The position numbers were made by a program, and so were the translations under genes. The notes beneath the pieces were generated by a model that worked only from the letters and a program-made list of their open reading frames with translations, made no database searches and was not told where the DNA came from. From Blautia sp. (lineage in GTDB: Bacteria > Bacillota > Clostridia > Lachnospirales > Lachnospiraceae), in contig JALEJS010000006.1 of assembly GCA_022769545.1 (NCBI GenBank), forward strand, positions 1-64,000: a stretch of 64,000 nucleotides of DNA, read 5' to 3'. Below, piece by piece: positions 1 to 7,298 of this stretch (the stretch's first letter is position 1; the number at the start of each line of letters is the position of its first letter).

Positions 1-202
1 TGCATCGCCAGATGCACGGCCGGGTAGCCAAGTCGGGAAGGGATAAACGCTGAAGGCATCTAAGCGTGAAGCCCCCCTCAAGATGAGATATCCCATTCGA
101 AAGAAGTAAGACCCCTTGAAGACGACGAGGTAGATAGGGCATAGGTGGAAGAGCAGTAATGTACGGAGCTGACTGCTACTAATCGGTCGAGGGCTTGACC
201 AA
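1..202 (+). rRNA. rrl: 23S ribosomal RNA, 3' end (partial)
   Basis: The first 202 bases match the conserved 3' end of bacterial 23S rRNA, including the region around GTCGGGAAGGGATAA, AAGCGTGAAGCCCCCCTC and the terminal CTACTAATCGGTCGAGG followed by GCTTGACC. The gene begins upstream of the window. The end is placed by analogy with Bacillus 23S, which ends in a similar GACTTAACCAA, so it may be off by a few bases. A short spacer with two small hairpins (around 256-289) separates it from the tRNA genes; no 5S gene follows. Confidence 0.95.
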
Positions 203-290
203 AGAAAAGCGAGGTCAAACGAATCTCAAGAATGTCAGACATGTATGTAGTTTTGAAGGTGCAGACCTTCATAAATAGCGAAAGCTATGA

Positions 291-363
291 TCCTCCTTAG
301 CTCAGTCGGTAGAGCACGCGGCTGTTAACCGCGGTGTCGTTGGTTCAAGTCCAACAGGGGGAG
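291..363 (+). tRNA. tRNA-Asn (GTT)
   Basis: A 73-nt cloverleaf: acceptor arm TCCTCCT pairs with AGGGGGA and the discriminator is G. The D arm carries AGCTCAGTCGGTAGAGC, the anticodon loop reads CTGTTAA (anticodon GTT) and the T arm is GTTGG/CCAAC around TTCAAGT. CCA is not encoded. It is the first of three tRNAs directly behind the 23S gene and is probably processed from the same transcript. Confidence 0.97.
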
Positions 364-374
364 TTTTCGGACGC

Positions 375-446
375 GGCTCCATGGTCAAGCGGTTAAGACA
401 CCGCCCTTTCACGGCGGTAACAGGGGTTCAAATCCCCTTGGAGTCA
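375..446 (+). tRNA. tRNA-Glu (TTC)
   Basis: A 72-nt cloverleaf with acceptor GGCTCCA pairing with TGGAGTC, discriminator A, anticodon stem CCGCC/GGCGG around CTTTCAC (anticodon TTC), and T arm AGGGG/CCCCT around TTCAAAT. CCA is not encoded. It lies 11 nt after tRNA-Asn in the same cluster. Confidence 0.97.
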
Positions 447-478
447 TTTGCATAGTTTGTGCATATAATAGAATGTAT

Positions 479-549
479 GGTGCCATAGCCAAGTGGTAAG
501 GCAAAGGTCTGCAACACCTCTATCCCCGGTTCAAATCCGGGTGGCACCT
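479..549 (+). tRNA. tRNA-Cys (GCA)
   Basis: A 71-nt cloverleaf with acceptor GGTGCCA pairing with TGGCACC, discriminator T, short D loop (AGTGGTAAGGC), anticodon loop CTGCAAC (anticodon GCA) and T arm CCCGG/CCGGG around TTCAAAT. It is the last tRNA of the cluster and is followed by a terminator. Confidence 0.96.
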
Positions 550-553
550 CTCA

Positions 554-580
554 AAAAGCCTTGAATTTCAAGGCTTTTTT
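554..580 (+). terminator. Rho-independent terminator of the rRNA-tRNA operon
   Basis: An AAAGCCTTGA/TCAAGGCTTT stem with a very short loop and a run of six T follows tRNA-Cys directly, so it should end the rRNA-tRNA transcript. Confidence 0.85.
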
Positions 581-618
581 ATCATTGTGTTGCATTTCGT
601 TTGGAAGTGATAATAAAT

Positions 619-819
619 ATGTCAAATATAAAACCGGATTATGCAGCAGACCATTTTTGTGCGGTATATAAAAGAGTTATACCGGCAGATTTGTGCTACG
701 ACTCCATGATGTGTCTGCAGAACTTTTTTAAAGTGTCTTCTACGAAGGAATTATCAGAAATCACAGACATTGAAGCGTCCCGTGATGTATGCAGAAAATG
801 TAAATACAGCGAAGTGTGA
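619..819 (+). CDS. Small hypothetical protein with C-terminal CxxC
   Basis: An open frame of 66 residues starting at ATG 619, with GGAAG about 12 nt upstream; a TTG at 601 in the same frame has no ribosome binding site. The product is soluble, acidic to neutral, and holds six cysteines including a C-terminal CRKC that could bind metal or form a disulfide. I do not recognise a named family. The next small ORF follows after about 70 bp on the same strand. It sits between the tRNA cluster and a likely gene remnant, a typical place for accessory small genes. Confidence 0.5.
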   Translation: MSNIKPDYAADHFCAVYKRVIPADLCYDSMMCLQNFFKVSSTKELSEITDIEASRDVCRKCKYSEV

Positions 820-890
820 TACCATCCAGTCAAAAATTGTCCAGATGGTTCAATATCTTTATACAGTTTTTATATCAAGGAGATAAAGTA

Positions 891-1055
891 ATGCAAGAAA
901 TAAAGGAATTTGACAGGGTATTGTTAAAAGACGGAAGAGAAGCCGATGTCATGGAAGCTTTTGATAATAAGGTTTTTATAGTGGATGTTGGAAGTTCTCC
1001 GAAGGATTGGGAGACAATCAGCGTAACGATTGATGATATAGAAAAAGTTTTTTAA
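891..1055 (+). CDS. Small hypothetical protein (54 aa)
   Basis: ATG 891 is preceded by AAGGAGATAAAGTA, a strong ribosome binding site, and is preferred over an upstream in-frame start near 816. The 54-residue product is compact and acidic, with an EFDRVLLKDGREADV start and alternating hydrophobic residues that suggest a small beta-barrel or SH3-like fold. It loosely recalls DUF4926-type or immunity-like small proteins, but this is only an impression. Immediately after its TAA the same frame stays open and resembles an enzyme C-terminus (see the next entry). Confidence 0.55.
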   Translation: MQEIKEFDRVLLKDGREADVMEAFDNKVFIVDVGSSPKDWETISVTIDDIEKVF

Positions 1056-1172
1056 ATATTTGCGCTGGCGCTGGAAGGGAGAGCGGAAAATGAATATTGT
1101 TTAGGAATTGCAATCGTAGAAGGAAGTACAGCATTAAAAGATGGAATTAATAGACTGAGAGAGGTAAAATAG
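1056..1172 (+). pseudogene. Possible remnant of a class I/II aminotransferase C-terminus
   Basis: The frame from 1056 to the TAG at 1170-1172 has no start codon of its own and reads like the last helix-strand-helix of PLP-dependent aminotransferases: a LEGR segment, then LGIAIVEG, then a LKDGINRLREVK tail. Only about 38 residues remain, and no catalytic lysine region is present upstream. The likeness is short and judged by eye, so it could be chance. If real, most of the gene was deleted and replaced by the small ORFs upstream. Confidence 0.3.
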
Positions 1173-1185
1173 CCTCTCTTTTTTT
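1159..1185 (+). terminator. Rho-independent terminator
   Basis: A GAGAGG/CCTCTC stem with an 8-nt loop and a run of T follows the small-ORF cluster and overlaps the last codons of the putative gene remnant, as expected at the end of an old gene. The stretch from here to about 1338 shows no further gene. Confidence 0.7.
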
Positions 1186-1338
1186 GTCTGAAAGCAGCTG
1201 AAATATGGAAACCAGATTTTCTTTTATACGTATCTCCTTATGATGAAAATTCCCCTGGTCTTGCCGATTCCCTTATAATGGGAAGGCTGCTGCCAGGGGT
1301 ATACTGTCTTTTGTCGGGTAGCTCATATGATTCAATTA

Positions 1339-1536
1339 TTATTGTGCAGAGCTCAGGTGGTTTTCAGAAAATGATGACTGACGGCTGCACAAGGCTTCCC
1401 GTGCAAGCATGGACGCCAGCAGATCTCCCAGAGTCATGAGATCGGCAGAGAGCAAAGCAAGTTCCTTTTCTTCGAGACACTGAGAAAGATTGCAGGCGAT
1501 GGTAGTCAGAAGAAACAGATCAGAACAGTTTTTCAT
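1339..1536 (-). CDS. DUF6774-like small protein
   Basis: A 65-residue protein starting at ATG 1536, with AGAGGA nine bases upstream on the minus strand; a longer frame from 1584 lacks a site. The sequence begins MKNCSDLFLLTTIACNLSQC and continues with LLSADLMTLGDLLASML, a Cys-containing, helical pattern that I associate with DUF6774, a family of very short Clostridial proteins of unknown role. Its neighbour downstream on the same strand is the DUF6512-like membrane protein. The family call is from memory of the pattern and should be checked by HMM search. Confidence 0.6.
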   Translation of the reverse strand: MKNCSDLFLLTTIACNLSQCLEEKELALLSADLMTLGDLLASMLAREALCSRQSSFSENHLSSAQ

Positions 1537-1602
1537 GGTGAAAGATCCTCTGTCTTTTATTATATAAAATATGCATGGATACAACAGATGATATGATTCG
1601 CT

Positions 1603-2106
1603 TCAAAGAGGTTCGGAAAACAGTCCGAGGTTCAGTGGAAAACAGGAAAACACGATGAATCCTGCTGCCAGGAGCAGTGTCGCGAAAATGAACAGAAAAC
1701 GGCACTCTGATTCCGGGCATATCCGGGAAAGACGATAAACCGTGTAAAATGCAATCAGAACACTCAATACAAATGTTCCGATATCCAGTATAAAAATATG
1801 ATATCCAAGGATTCCCGTGTAGGTATAAAATATGACAGGAATCATAAATGTTCCGGTTAAAATTCCGGCTGAAAAGGAATATCTGATGCAGGGATACCGT
1901 TTTTTCAGAATGGGTGCTGTCATCAGGGAATAGAGAAGCATTGGAAAAAACAGCAGTTTCATGTGTTCCCATGTAGATTCATTGATCGGGAAAAACAGGC
2001 CGGCAAAAAAGTTCTGATTCGACCATTGATAGAAAAAGTGGGAAAGAGTGCCAAGGACAAGAACAAATACAGTTCCTGTGATGGTATAGATTTTTAATTG
2101 TTTCAA
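1603..2106 (-). CDS. DUF6512-like integral membrane protein
   Basis: A membrane protein of about 167 residues with five or so hydrophobic segments. The motif FFPINESTWEHMKLLFFPML after the first membrane helix is the hallmark of the DUF6512 family. I place the start at TTG 2106 because GAGGTG lies six bases upstream; ATG 2139 and a longer frame from 2289 are open but have poorer sites, and the extra residues are unlike the family. Function is unknown; members are found in Clostridia, often as single genes. It has no visible operon partner except the DUF6774-like gene. Confidence 0.7.
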   Translation of the reverse strand: MKQLKIYTITGTVFVLVLGTLSHFFYQWSNQNFFAGLFFPINESTWEHMKLLFFPMLLYSLMTAPILKKRYPCIRYSFSAGILTGTFMIPVIFYTYTGILGYHIFILDIGTFVLSVLIAFYTVYRLSRICPESECRFLFIFATLLLAAGFIVFSCFPLNLGLFSEPL

Positions 2107-2408
2107 TATTCTCACCTCTGTATCTTTTGCTCCCAACATCAGTATATATCGATATACCAGATAATATACCGAACAATCCCCTGAAATCAGGTGTTCGGTT
2201 ATGCATACATGAAGAAATATTCTGCGGTTCAGGTCTGGCAGATCTGGAATTAATATACCGGATAAGCAAAGAATCGTAAAAAGAAGCATATAATGAAATA
2301 AGCCATGTCGATTTTGGGAATTCCTGGAATGGAAAAATCGACGACAGGCATATTTGTCAGGAAACTCATAATATTGAGATGATACCGGACGGAAAGGATG
2401 ATACGTGG

Positions 2409-2702
2409 ATGGATCAGATTATGAATTATGTAAAGCCGGAACTGTTGGTTGTGGCAATCATACTCTACTTTCTGGGGATATGGCTGAAACAGGCGGAATT
2501 TCTCAAAGATAAATACATCCCACTGGTGCTTGGAGGCAGTGGGATTATCATCTGTGGCATCTGGGTGCTTTCGACGGCGGAAATTGCCACAGGGCAGGAT
2601 GTGCTGAAAGCCATTTTTGCGTCTGTTACGCAGGGGCTTCTTGTAGCAGGATTGAGTACTTATGTCAATCAGATATTAAAACAGATCGGGAAAGAAGAAT
2701 AG
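2409..2702 (+). CDS. Hol44-type holin family protein (orphan)
   Basis: A 97-residue protein beginning MDQIMNYVKPELLVVAII, the typical opening of Hol44 (Phage_holin_5-like) proteins. It has three hydrophobic stretches: residues 9-27, 37-56 and 70-88, and ends in a charged tail. Holins make holes in the membrane that let endolysins out, but chromosomal copies are common in Clostridia and may export enzymes or toxins. ATG 2409 matches the family start; an in-frame ATG at 2379 has no site. No endolysin or phage gene is adjacent, so its partner, if any, is elsewhere. Confidence 0.75.
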   Translation: MDQIMNYVKPELLVVAIILYFLGIWLKQAEFLKDKYIPLVLGGSGIIICGIWVLSTAEIATGQDVLKAIFASVTQGLLVAGLSTYVNQILKQIGKEE

Positions 2703-2739
2703 AAAAAGAAGAATAGAAAACAATCCGGCAAATAGGCTG

Positions 2740-2786
2740 CCGTAAACGAATTCTGCCGATCTGTATCGTGCAGAATTCGTTTACGG
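2740..2786. terminator. Bidirectional terminator hairpin
   Basis: A perfect 17-bp inverted repeat (2740-2756 with 2770-2786) around a 13-nt loop sits between the convergent holin and degV genes. There is no long T run on either side, but the placement fits a shared transcription stop. Confidence 0.6.
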
Positions 2787-2798
2787 AGCGGTACAGGC

Positions 2799-3650
2799 CT
2801 ATCGGGTACGTTTGACAATTCCGAATGCACCGGGACCACCGTGGGTGGTAATGACGCCACCGGTTTTTACCCAGGTCACTTTTTTGACGCCGCAGCTGAG
2901 GGCAGTCAATTCTGCGGACTTCTGTATTTCTTTGTCCAGACCCGGTGCACAGATCATCCAGATTTCATCTTTGAGCACAGCCGGATCATCCAGATACTCC
3001 TGTACCAGATGCGGAACAATTTTTTTCATGGTCCCGCGGCTTTTTTGTGTTGCACGCAAATAGCCGTCCAGAATTTCAATTCTTGGGTGTATCTTCAGAA
3101 GCGTTCCGCAGATTGCCACAGCATTGCTGACACGACCACCGGCCCGGAGATATTCCAGCTTATCCGGAATGAAACACATGTGGATATTTGCAGATAATTC
3201 TTCTGCCTTTGCCCTGGCATCCTGAATCGTCCATTCCGGGTGCTCCTTCAGGAGTTTCGCCATGGTAATGACAACTGCATACTGACCGGCAGAGACCTGT
3301 CTGGTATCGACACTGGTGATATAATCTCTGTTCTGAGCTGCGATCTGTGCACTCTGATAGGAGCATGTCGTGACAGAAGAATAGGCCAGATATAAAATCT
3401 GGCTGTCCGGATGAGCTGCATGGATTTCATCAAATATTTTTTCAAAATCTTCCGGAACACTGCCGCTTGTCTTGGGAAGAATGCCTGTCCGGTCATAAAA
3501 CTCGCAGATTTCTTCCGCAGGGAAGGTCCCGTCATCACGGGTATGATCGCTAAAGGTTACATGCATCGGCACCAGATAGATTCCATATTTTCCGGCAGTT
3601 TCCCGGGGAATATCAGATCCGGTTTCTGCAAGTAAGATAATATTGTTCAT
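2799..3650 (-). CDS. DegV family fatty-acid-binding protein
   Basis: A 283-residue DegV (FakB-like) protein. It shows the family's successive blocks: an N-terminal ETGSD loop, TSGSVPEDF, a YSS-TTCSYQSA stretch, DTRQVSAGQ, GGRVSNAVA and a C-terminal THGGPGAFGI. These line the fatty-acid pocket in known structures, and FakB proteins hand the bound acyl chain to the kinase FakA for phospholipid synthesis. No fakA is in the window, so this is likely one of several paralogues with its own chain preference. The gene faces away from a TetR-type regulator with a short shared promoter region, which suggests control by it. Confidence 0.92.
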   Translation of the reverse strand: MNNIILLAETGSDIPRETAGKYGIYLVPMHVTFSDHTRDDGTFPAEEICEFYDRTGILPKTSGSVPEDFEKIFDEIHAAHPDSQILYLAYSSVTTCSYQSAQIAAQNRDYITSVDTRQVSAGQYAVVITMAKLLKEHPEWTIQDARAKAEELSANIHMCFIPDKLEYLRAGGRVSNAVAICGTLLKIHPRIEILDGYLRATQKSRGTMKKIVPHLVQEYLDDPAVLKDEIWMICAPGLDKEIQKSAELTALSCGVKKVTWVKTGGVITTHGGPGAFGIVKRTR

Positions 3651-3721
3651 GATAGTCTCTCCTTCGATGGATTCGGAAATTACGCTTCATCACATTTCTG
3701 AGGCATTCAAAAGCCTGCGAT

Positions 3722-3738
3722 GTAGTATTGATTACTAC
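3722..3738. promoter_or_regulatory. Candidate TetR operator in the degV-tetR intergenic region
   Basis: A 6-bp-arm palindrome, GTAGTA-TTGAT-TACTAC, lies in the divergent region, just upstream of an AT-rich stretch with TATAAT-like boxes (about 3747-3756). TetR dimers bind short palindromes in such positions, so this is a plausible autoregulatory site. It rests on symmetry and position only. Confidence 0.3.
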
Positions 3739-3813
3739 TTGATATTGTATAATATAATTGGCTGTGTTACAATTTACAAAATAACAGTATGTGTAAAGTT
3801 TGGGAGATATTTT

Positions 3814-4389
3814 ATGAAACCACAGATTCCTCTGATGAAACATATATCAGAAAAAAGAAAATCAAAGAAAAGCAGGATGACCCGGCAGAATATCGGGGAA
3901 GCAGTGCTGTCGCTGATGCGTGTCAGAAATTATGAAGAAATTACAGTATCGGATATTGCGAAAAAGGCACATGTTTCCAGAATGACATTTTATCATTATT
4001 TTGATTCCAAAACGGATGCATTAAACAACTATTTGTATGAGATCATTGAAAGCTATCTGGAAGAGTGCAGCCGAACGCTGGGGATTGAGAGGTTTGGAGA
4101 TGCTGCACATGTTCGTCATGCCCTGCTGTTTCTGGATCAGTATACAGACTTTTTTCTGATTCTGGCGCATGCGAATCTGCATTCTCTTATGCTCAATGCC
4201 CTGAACGACTATATGCAGAAATACCTTGCACCGATCTATCCCCGATCGATTTATGAGCTTTATTTTTATGCCGGGGCTCTTTTGAATGTGTTTTTGAAAT
4301 GGGAGGAAAACGGTAAAAAGGAACCGGTGGAAGAAATGGTGCAGGTGATTCTGAACTGCTGTCCTTCTCAATTTGAAAAGAAAAAATAA
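3814..4389 (+). CDS. TetR/AcrR family transcriptional regulator
   Basis: A 191-residue regulator with an N-terminal TetR DNA-binding domain: an open helix (RMTRQNIGEAVLSLMRVRNYEEITVSDIAKKA) followed by HVSRMTFYHYFDSKTDALNNYL, the classic helix-turn-helix and following Tyr-Phe signature. The rest is helical and should hold the ligand pocket and dimer face; it resembles the TetR_C_33 type. ATG 3814 follows GGGAGATATTTT; a longer upstream frame is not needed. Divergent from degV, so fatty acids or lipids are a plausible signal, by inference only. Confidence 0.9.
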   Translation: MKPQIPLMKHISEKRKSKKSRMTRQNIGEAVLSLMRVRNYEEITVSDIAKKAHVSRMTFYHYFDSKTDALNNYLYEIIESYLEECSRTLGIERFGDAAHVRHALLFLDQYTDFFLILAHANLHSLMLNALNDYMQKYLAPIYPRSIYELYFYAGALLNVFLKWEENGKKEPVEEMVQVILNCCPSQFEKKK

Positions 4390-4446
4390 GTTCTGAACAT
4401 AGCGGGGACTTTCGTACATATTTTTATTGTATAGAAAAGGACTGCG

Positions 4447-5439
4447 GTGAGGGAAATGGAGAACTTGTTATTTTGCTATTCCTACACGGATTTTCTGAGG
4501 GAGCTGACTGCGCTTAAGAAACAGTACAGGAGCAGAATGAAAATTGTTTCCGCAGGGTTCAGTGCAGACGGGAGAATGATACCGGAAGTGATCATCGGGG
4601 ATCTCAAAGCACCGGTCCATATTCTGATACAGGCAGGAATTCATGGAAGAGAGTATATGAACTGCGCTGTGGTGATGAGACAGATGCGGGAATATCTGGA
4701 CAGTATTGCCTCAGCTGGTTCCGGTATGGAGAAGGCGTTGTGCTATCATGTGATGCCGATGACAAATCCGGACGGATGTATGATCAGTCAGTTCGGACCG
4801 GCGGGAATCCGAAACGAGATACTTCGGGAAAGGGTTCTGCAGATCAGCGGGTGGACAGAGGACACCCAAGAAGAATATCAGAAAAAGAGAACGTTTTTTC
4901 AGAGCTGGAAATCCAATGCCAGGGGTGTGGACCTGAACCGGAATTTCCTGCCGGACTGGGAAGCTGCAGGGGAGAGTGAGAAAGCAGGATTTCAGGGTTA
5001 TAAAGGGCCGTCTGCATGCAGTGAACCGGAAGTAAAGGCGATTTTGGGTATTCAGAAAAAGTATTCTGTGGATTGCTGTATTTCCTTTCATTCTTCAGGA
5101 GAAGCGATTTACTGGGATTATGAAAGGGAAAGTATCGGCAAAGGAGTCAGGGATGATCAGAACCGGCGGGAGAGACAGCTGGCATGTCTTCTGAGTAAAA
5201 GCACGTCGTATCCCATGAGCTCGGTGAAAAAGAACAGATTGCCGGCAGCCGGATGCAGTGACCATTTTGCCCGGATTTTTAATGCTCTGGCAATCACGGT
5301 GGAAACCGGAAAGGGAGAATGTCCGCTTGCACCTGATGAGTATGAAATCATATGGGAACAGAATCGGAATTTATGGAACGAGATCGGACAGTTCTGCAAA
5401 AAAACGGTAGACGAAATTCAAAGGCAGCGTTATACTTAA
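4447..5439 (+). CDS. M14 family zinc carboxypeptidase
   Basis: A 330-residue M14 metallopeptidase. The zinc site is visible as HGREYMN (His and Glu) and the later ISFHSSGEAIY (His); GVDLNRNF is the substrate-carboxylate binding Asn-Arg, and the catalytic Glu lies in AITVETGKGECPL. NPDGC also matches the family. There is no signal peptide, so it probably acts in the cytoplasm or is exported in another way. Relatives include gamma-D-glutamyl-diaminopimelate peptidases that trim cell-wall peptides. GTG 4447 follows AAAGGACTGCG; the ATG nine bases later is too close to its site. It heads a series of five same-strand genes. Confidence 0.88.
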   Translation: MREMENLLFCYSYTDFLRELTALKKQYRSRMKIVSAGFSADGRMIPEVIIGDLKAPVHILIQAGIHGREYMNCAVVMRQMREYLDSIASAGSGMEKALCYHVMPMTNPDGCMISQFGPAGIRNEILRERVLQISGWTEDTQEEYQKKRTFFQSWKSNARGVDLNRNFLPDWEAAGESEKAGFQGYKGPSACSEPEVKAILGIQKKYSVDCCISFHSSGEAIYWDYERESIGKGVRDDQNRRERQLACLLSKSTSYPMSSVKKNRLPAAGCSDHFARIFNALAITVETGKGECPLAPDEYEIIWEQNRNLWNEIGQFCKKTVDEIQRQRYT

Positions 5440-5516
5440 AAAACAGGATCGTTGTTTGCAGCGATGAAAAGACGAATCAAAGAAAAACGTATCACAGAAA
5501 GACTGGAGTGGGATAT

Positions 5517-6437
5517 ATGAAGGAACGAATTTTGAAAGTGCTGAAAGGACAGACCGCATTTTCGGTATTTTTTATTTTGTTTGGCCTGTGCATGCTTCTG
5601 GCACCGATCGAATCTCTGAATGTGATCTGTAAAGTGGTTTTCGGACTGGCACTTGTGATTGCAGGAATTTATAATCTTGTCGTTTATATCAGAGATATGG
5701 AAAATATGAATCTTCTGAATGTATTTTCCGGAGTGATCGTTCTGGTAATCGGAATGTTTCTCTTTTATAACCCGGGCGTGGTGATTGCGCTTTTGCCGAA
5801 GCTGCTGGGCGGCTTTGTCCTGGTAGATTGTATCTGGCTGGCCGGCGGAAGTGTCAAGCTGAAAAAGAGATCACAGGATATGTGGAAATTCTTTCTGATC
5901 AACAGTGTGGTTTTTGCGGTTCTGGGACTGGTACTGGCAGTGAACCCATTTAAGGCAATCAAAACAACGATCATGTTTGCCGGAGCCGTTTTTTTCTGCA
6001 ATGGAGTGCTGGATATTGTCTGCAGAATCCTTTTGCTGAAAAAACTGAAGGAACAGCCGGTCCCGGCAGAAGATGCGTTTTCCGGGGATGAGACGGTCGA
6101 TGGATCCTGGGAGAGCGTCTCAGCAGAGCAGGAGGAAGCGCCTGTGATATCTGAGACAGTCCGTGAGCAGGAATCCGAAGAGCAGGAAGATCCGGGAAAA
6201 GAAGAGGAATTGCAGGAAAAACCGGCGGCGGAGAAAATGCAGCTGACGGAAGATCTGGAAGAGGCGATTCCGGAATCCACGACGGAGGCAGATAAGGCAC
6301 CGGAAACAGAAGCTCCGAAAGCGAAAGAGACTGCACAGGAGACAAACATACCGGAGGTGGAAATGCCGAAGGTGGAGATACCGAAAGCGGAAGTGCCAAA
6401 GGCAGAGGAAGAGATTCTGGAGGAATGGGTAGACTGA
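5517..6437 (+). CDS. HdeD-like (DUF308) membrane protein with acidic repeat tail
   Basis: A 306-residue protein. Residues 10-185 hold about six membrane helices in the DUF308/HdeD pattern (short paired helices with FGLALVIAGIYNLV and LGLVLAVNPF). After residue 190 the protein becomes a soluble, strongly acidic tail rich in Glu, Pro and Ala, ending in degenerate repeats of the type PKVEIPKAEVPKAE. HdeD-like proteins are linked to acid or envelope stress in enterobacteria; the function here is not known. The tail probably lies in the cytoplasm or wall and might bind partners. ATG 5517 fits the start of the first helix. Confidence 0.78.
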   Translation: MKERILKVLKGQTAFSVFFILFGLCMLLAPIESLNVICKVVFGLALVIAGIYNLVVYIRDMENMNLLNVFSGVIVLVIGMFLFYNPGVVIALLPKLLGGFVLVDCIWLAGGSVKLKKRSQDMWKFFLINSVVFAVLGLVLAVNPFKAIKTTIMFAGAVFFCNGVLDIVCRILLLKKLKEQPVPAEDAFSGDETVDGSWESVSAEQEEAPVISETVREQESEEQEDPGKEEELQEKPAAEKMQLTEDLEEAIPESTTEADKAPETEAPKAKETAQETNIPEVEMPKVEIPKAEVPKAEEEILEEWVD

Positions 6438-6491
6438 GAGGTGAAAGGGATTTTCCGTAAGGGAGATCCTTTTTCTTTCATGGGGGATCAT

Positions 6492-7283
6492 ATGAATAGG
6501 AAATCAGAAATTGCTGTGATGAATTTTTCGGGAATTTATGAGAGACAATGTTTTTACCGAAAATATGAACATCAATGGATCGATCTGAAAAATCTTTCCG
6601 GAACCAACTGCTACTGTGATGAGATGGCAGGAGATAAAATCCGAGAGGCAGTTGAAAATTTGCCGCTCAGAGGAATTCATTTTCTGGATTCCGGGAATTA
6701 TCATTATGTGAGTCGGTTCTGGATGGAAAAAATACAGAAGCCTTATCAGCTTCTGGTATTTGATAATCACACAGATCTGCAGCCGCCGGCGTTCGGAGGG
6801 CTGCTTTCCTGTGGAGGATGGATTGCAGACAGTCTGGAAACGCTTCCGGAACTGAAGCGGGTGATTCTGATAGGACCGGATGAGGAAGCCTGGCAGCATA
6901 CAGAGGAAAAGTATCGGGAGAGGATCTGTTTTCTGAGCAGAGAGAAACTTCAGACGGCACGTCAGAACGGGCGCATGGGGGAAGTACTGAAAGCTCTGGA
7001 AACGGACTTTGAAATGCCGGTGTATCTTTCGGTGGATAAGGATGTTCTGTCCCGGGAAGAGCTTCGGACAAACTGGAGTCAGGGCGACATGACACTGGAA
7101 GAACTTCTGGATCTGATCAGAGAGCTGGCTGTCCTTTGGAAAGAAAACGGCACAGAACTGCTGGGAGCGGATATCTGCGGAGAATGTGATTTTCAGGAAT
7201 CCGGAACAGAGGAGAATGATCAGGCGAACCAAAAACTGTTATCCATGCTGAAACAATGCCTGGAACAAACTATCGTATCGTAG
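6492..7283 (+). CDS. Divergent arginase/ureohydrolase-fold protein
   Basis: A 263-residue protein with all six manganese ligands of the arginase superfamily in order: His71 (in DSGNYHY), Asp91-x-His93-x-Asp95 (FDNHTD) and Asp182-x-Asp184 (SVDKD), followed by a Glu in GADICGE near residue 231. The usual GGDHS is replaced by SGNYHY, so it is neither a standard arginase nor agmatinase. The substrate is unknown but is probably a guanidino or related C-N compound. ATG 6492 has GGGGGA just upstream. It follows the DUF308 gene by 54 bp and precedes lgt by 15 bp, which suggests one transcript. Confidence 0.75.
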   Translation: MNRKSEIAVMNFSGIYERQCFYRKYEHQWIDLKNLSGTNCYCDEMAGDKIREAVENLPLRGIHFLDSGNYHYVSRFWMEKIQKPYQLLVFDNHTDLQPPAFGGLLSCGGWIADSLETLPELKRVILIGPDEEAWQHTEEKYRERICFLSREKLQTARQNGRMGEVLKALETDFEMPVYLSVDKDVLSREELRTNWSQGDMTLEELLDLIRELAVLWKENGTELLGADICGECDFQESGTEENDQANQKLLSMLKQCLEQTIVS

Positions 7284-7298
7284 AGGAAAGAAGCGTTT

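Noticed and set aside
5765-6481. A 238-residue Ser-rich open frame on the minus strand
   Set aside because: It is opposite the acidic repeat tail of the HdeD-like gene; the repeats GAA/GAG on the plus strand give the Ser/Phe-rich shadow.
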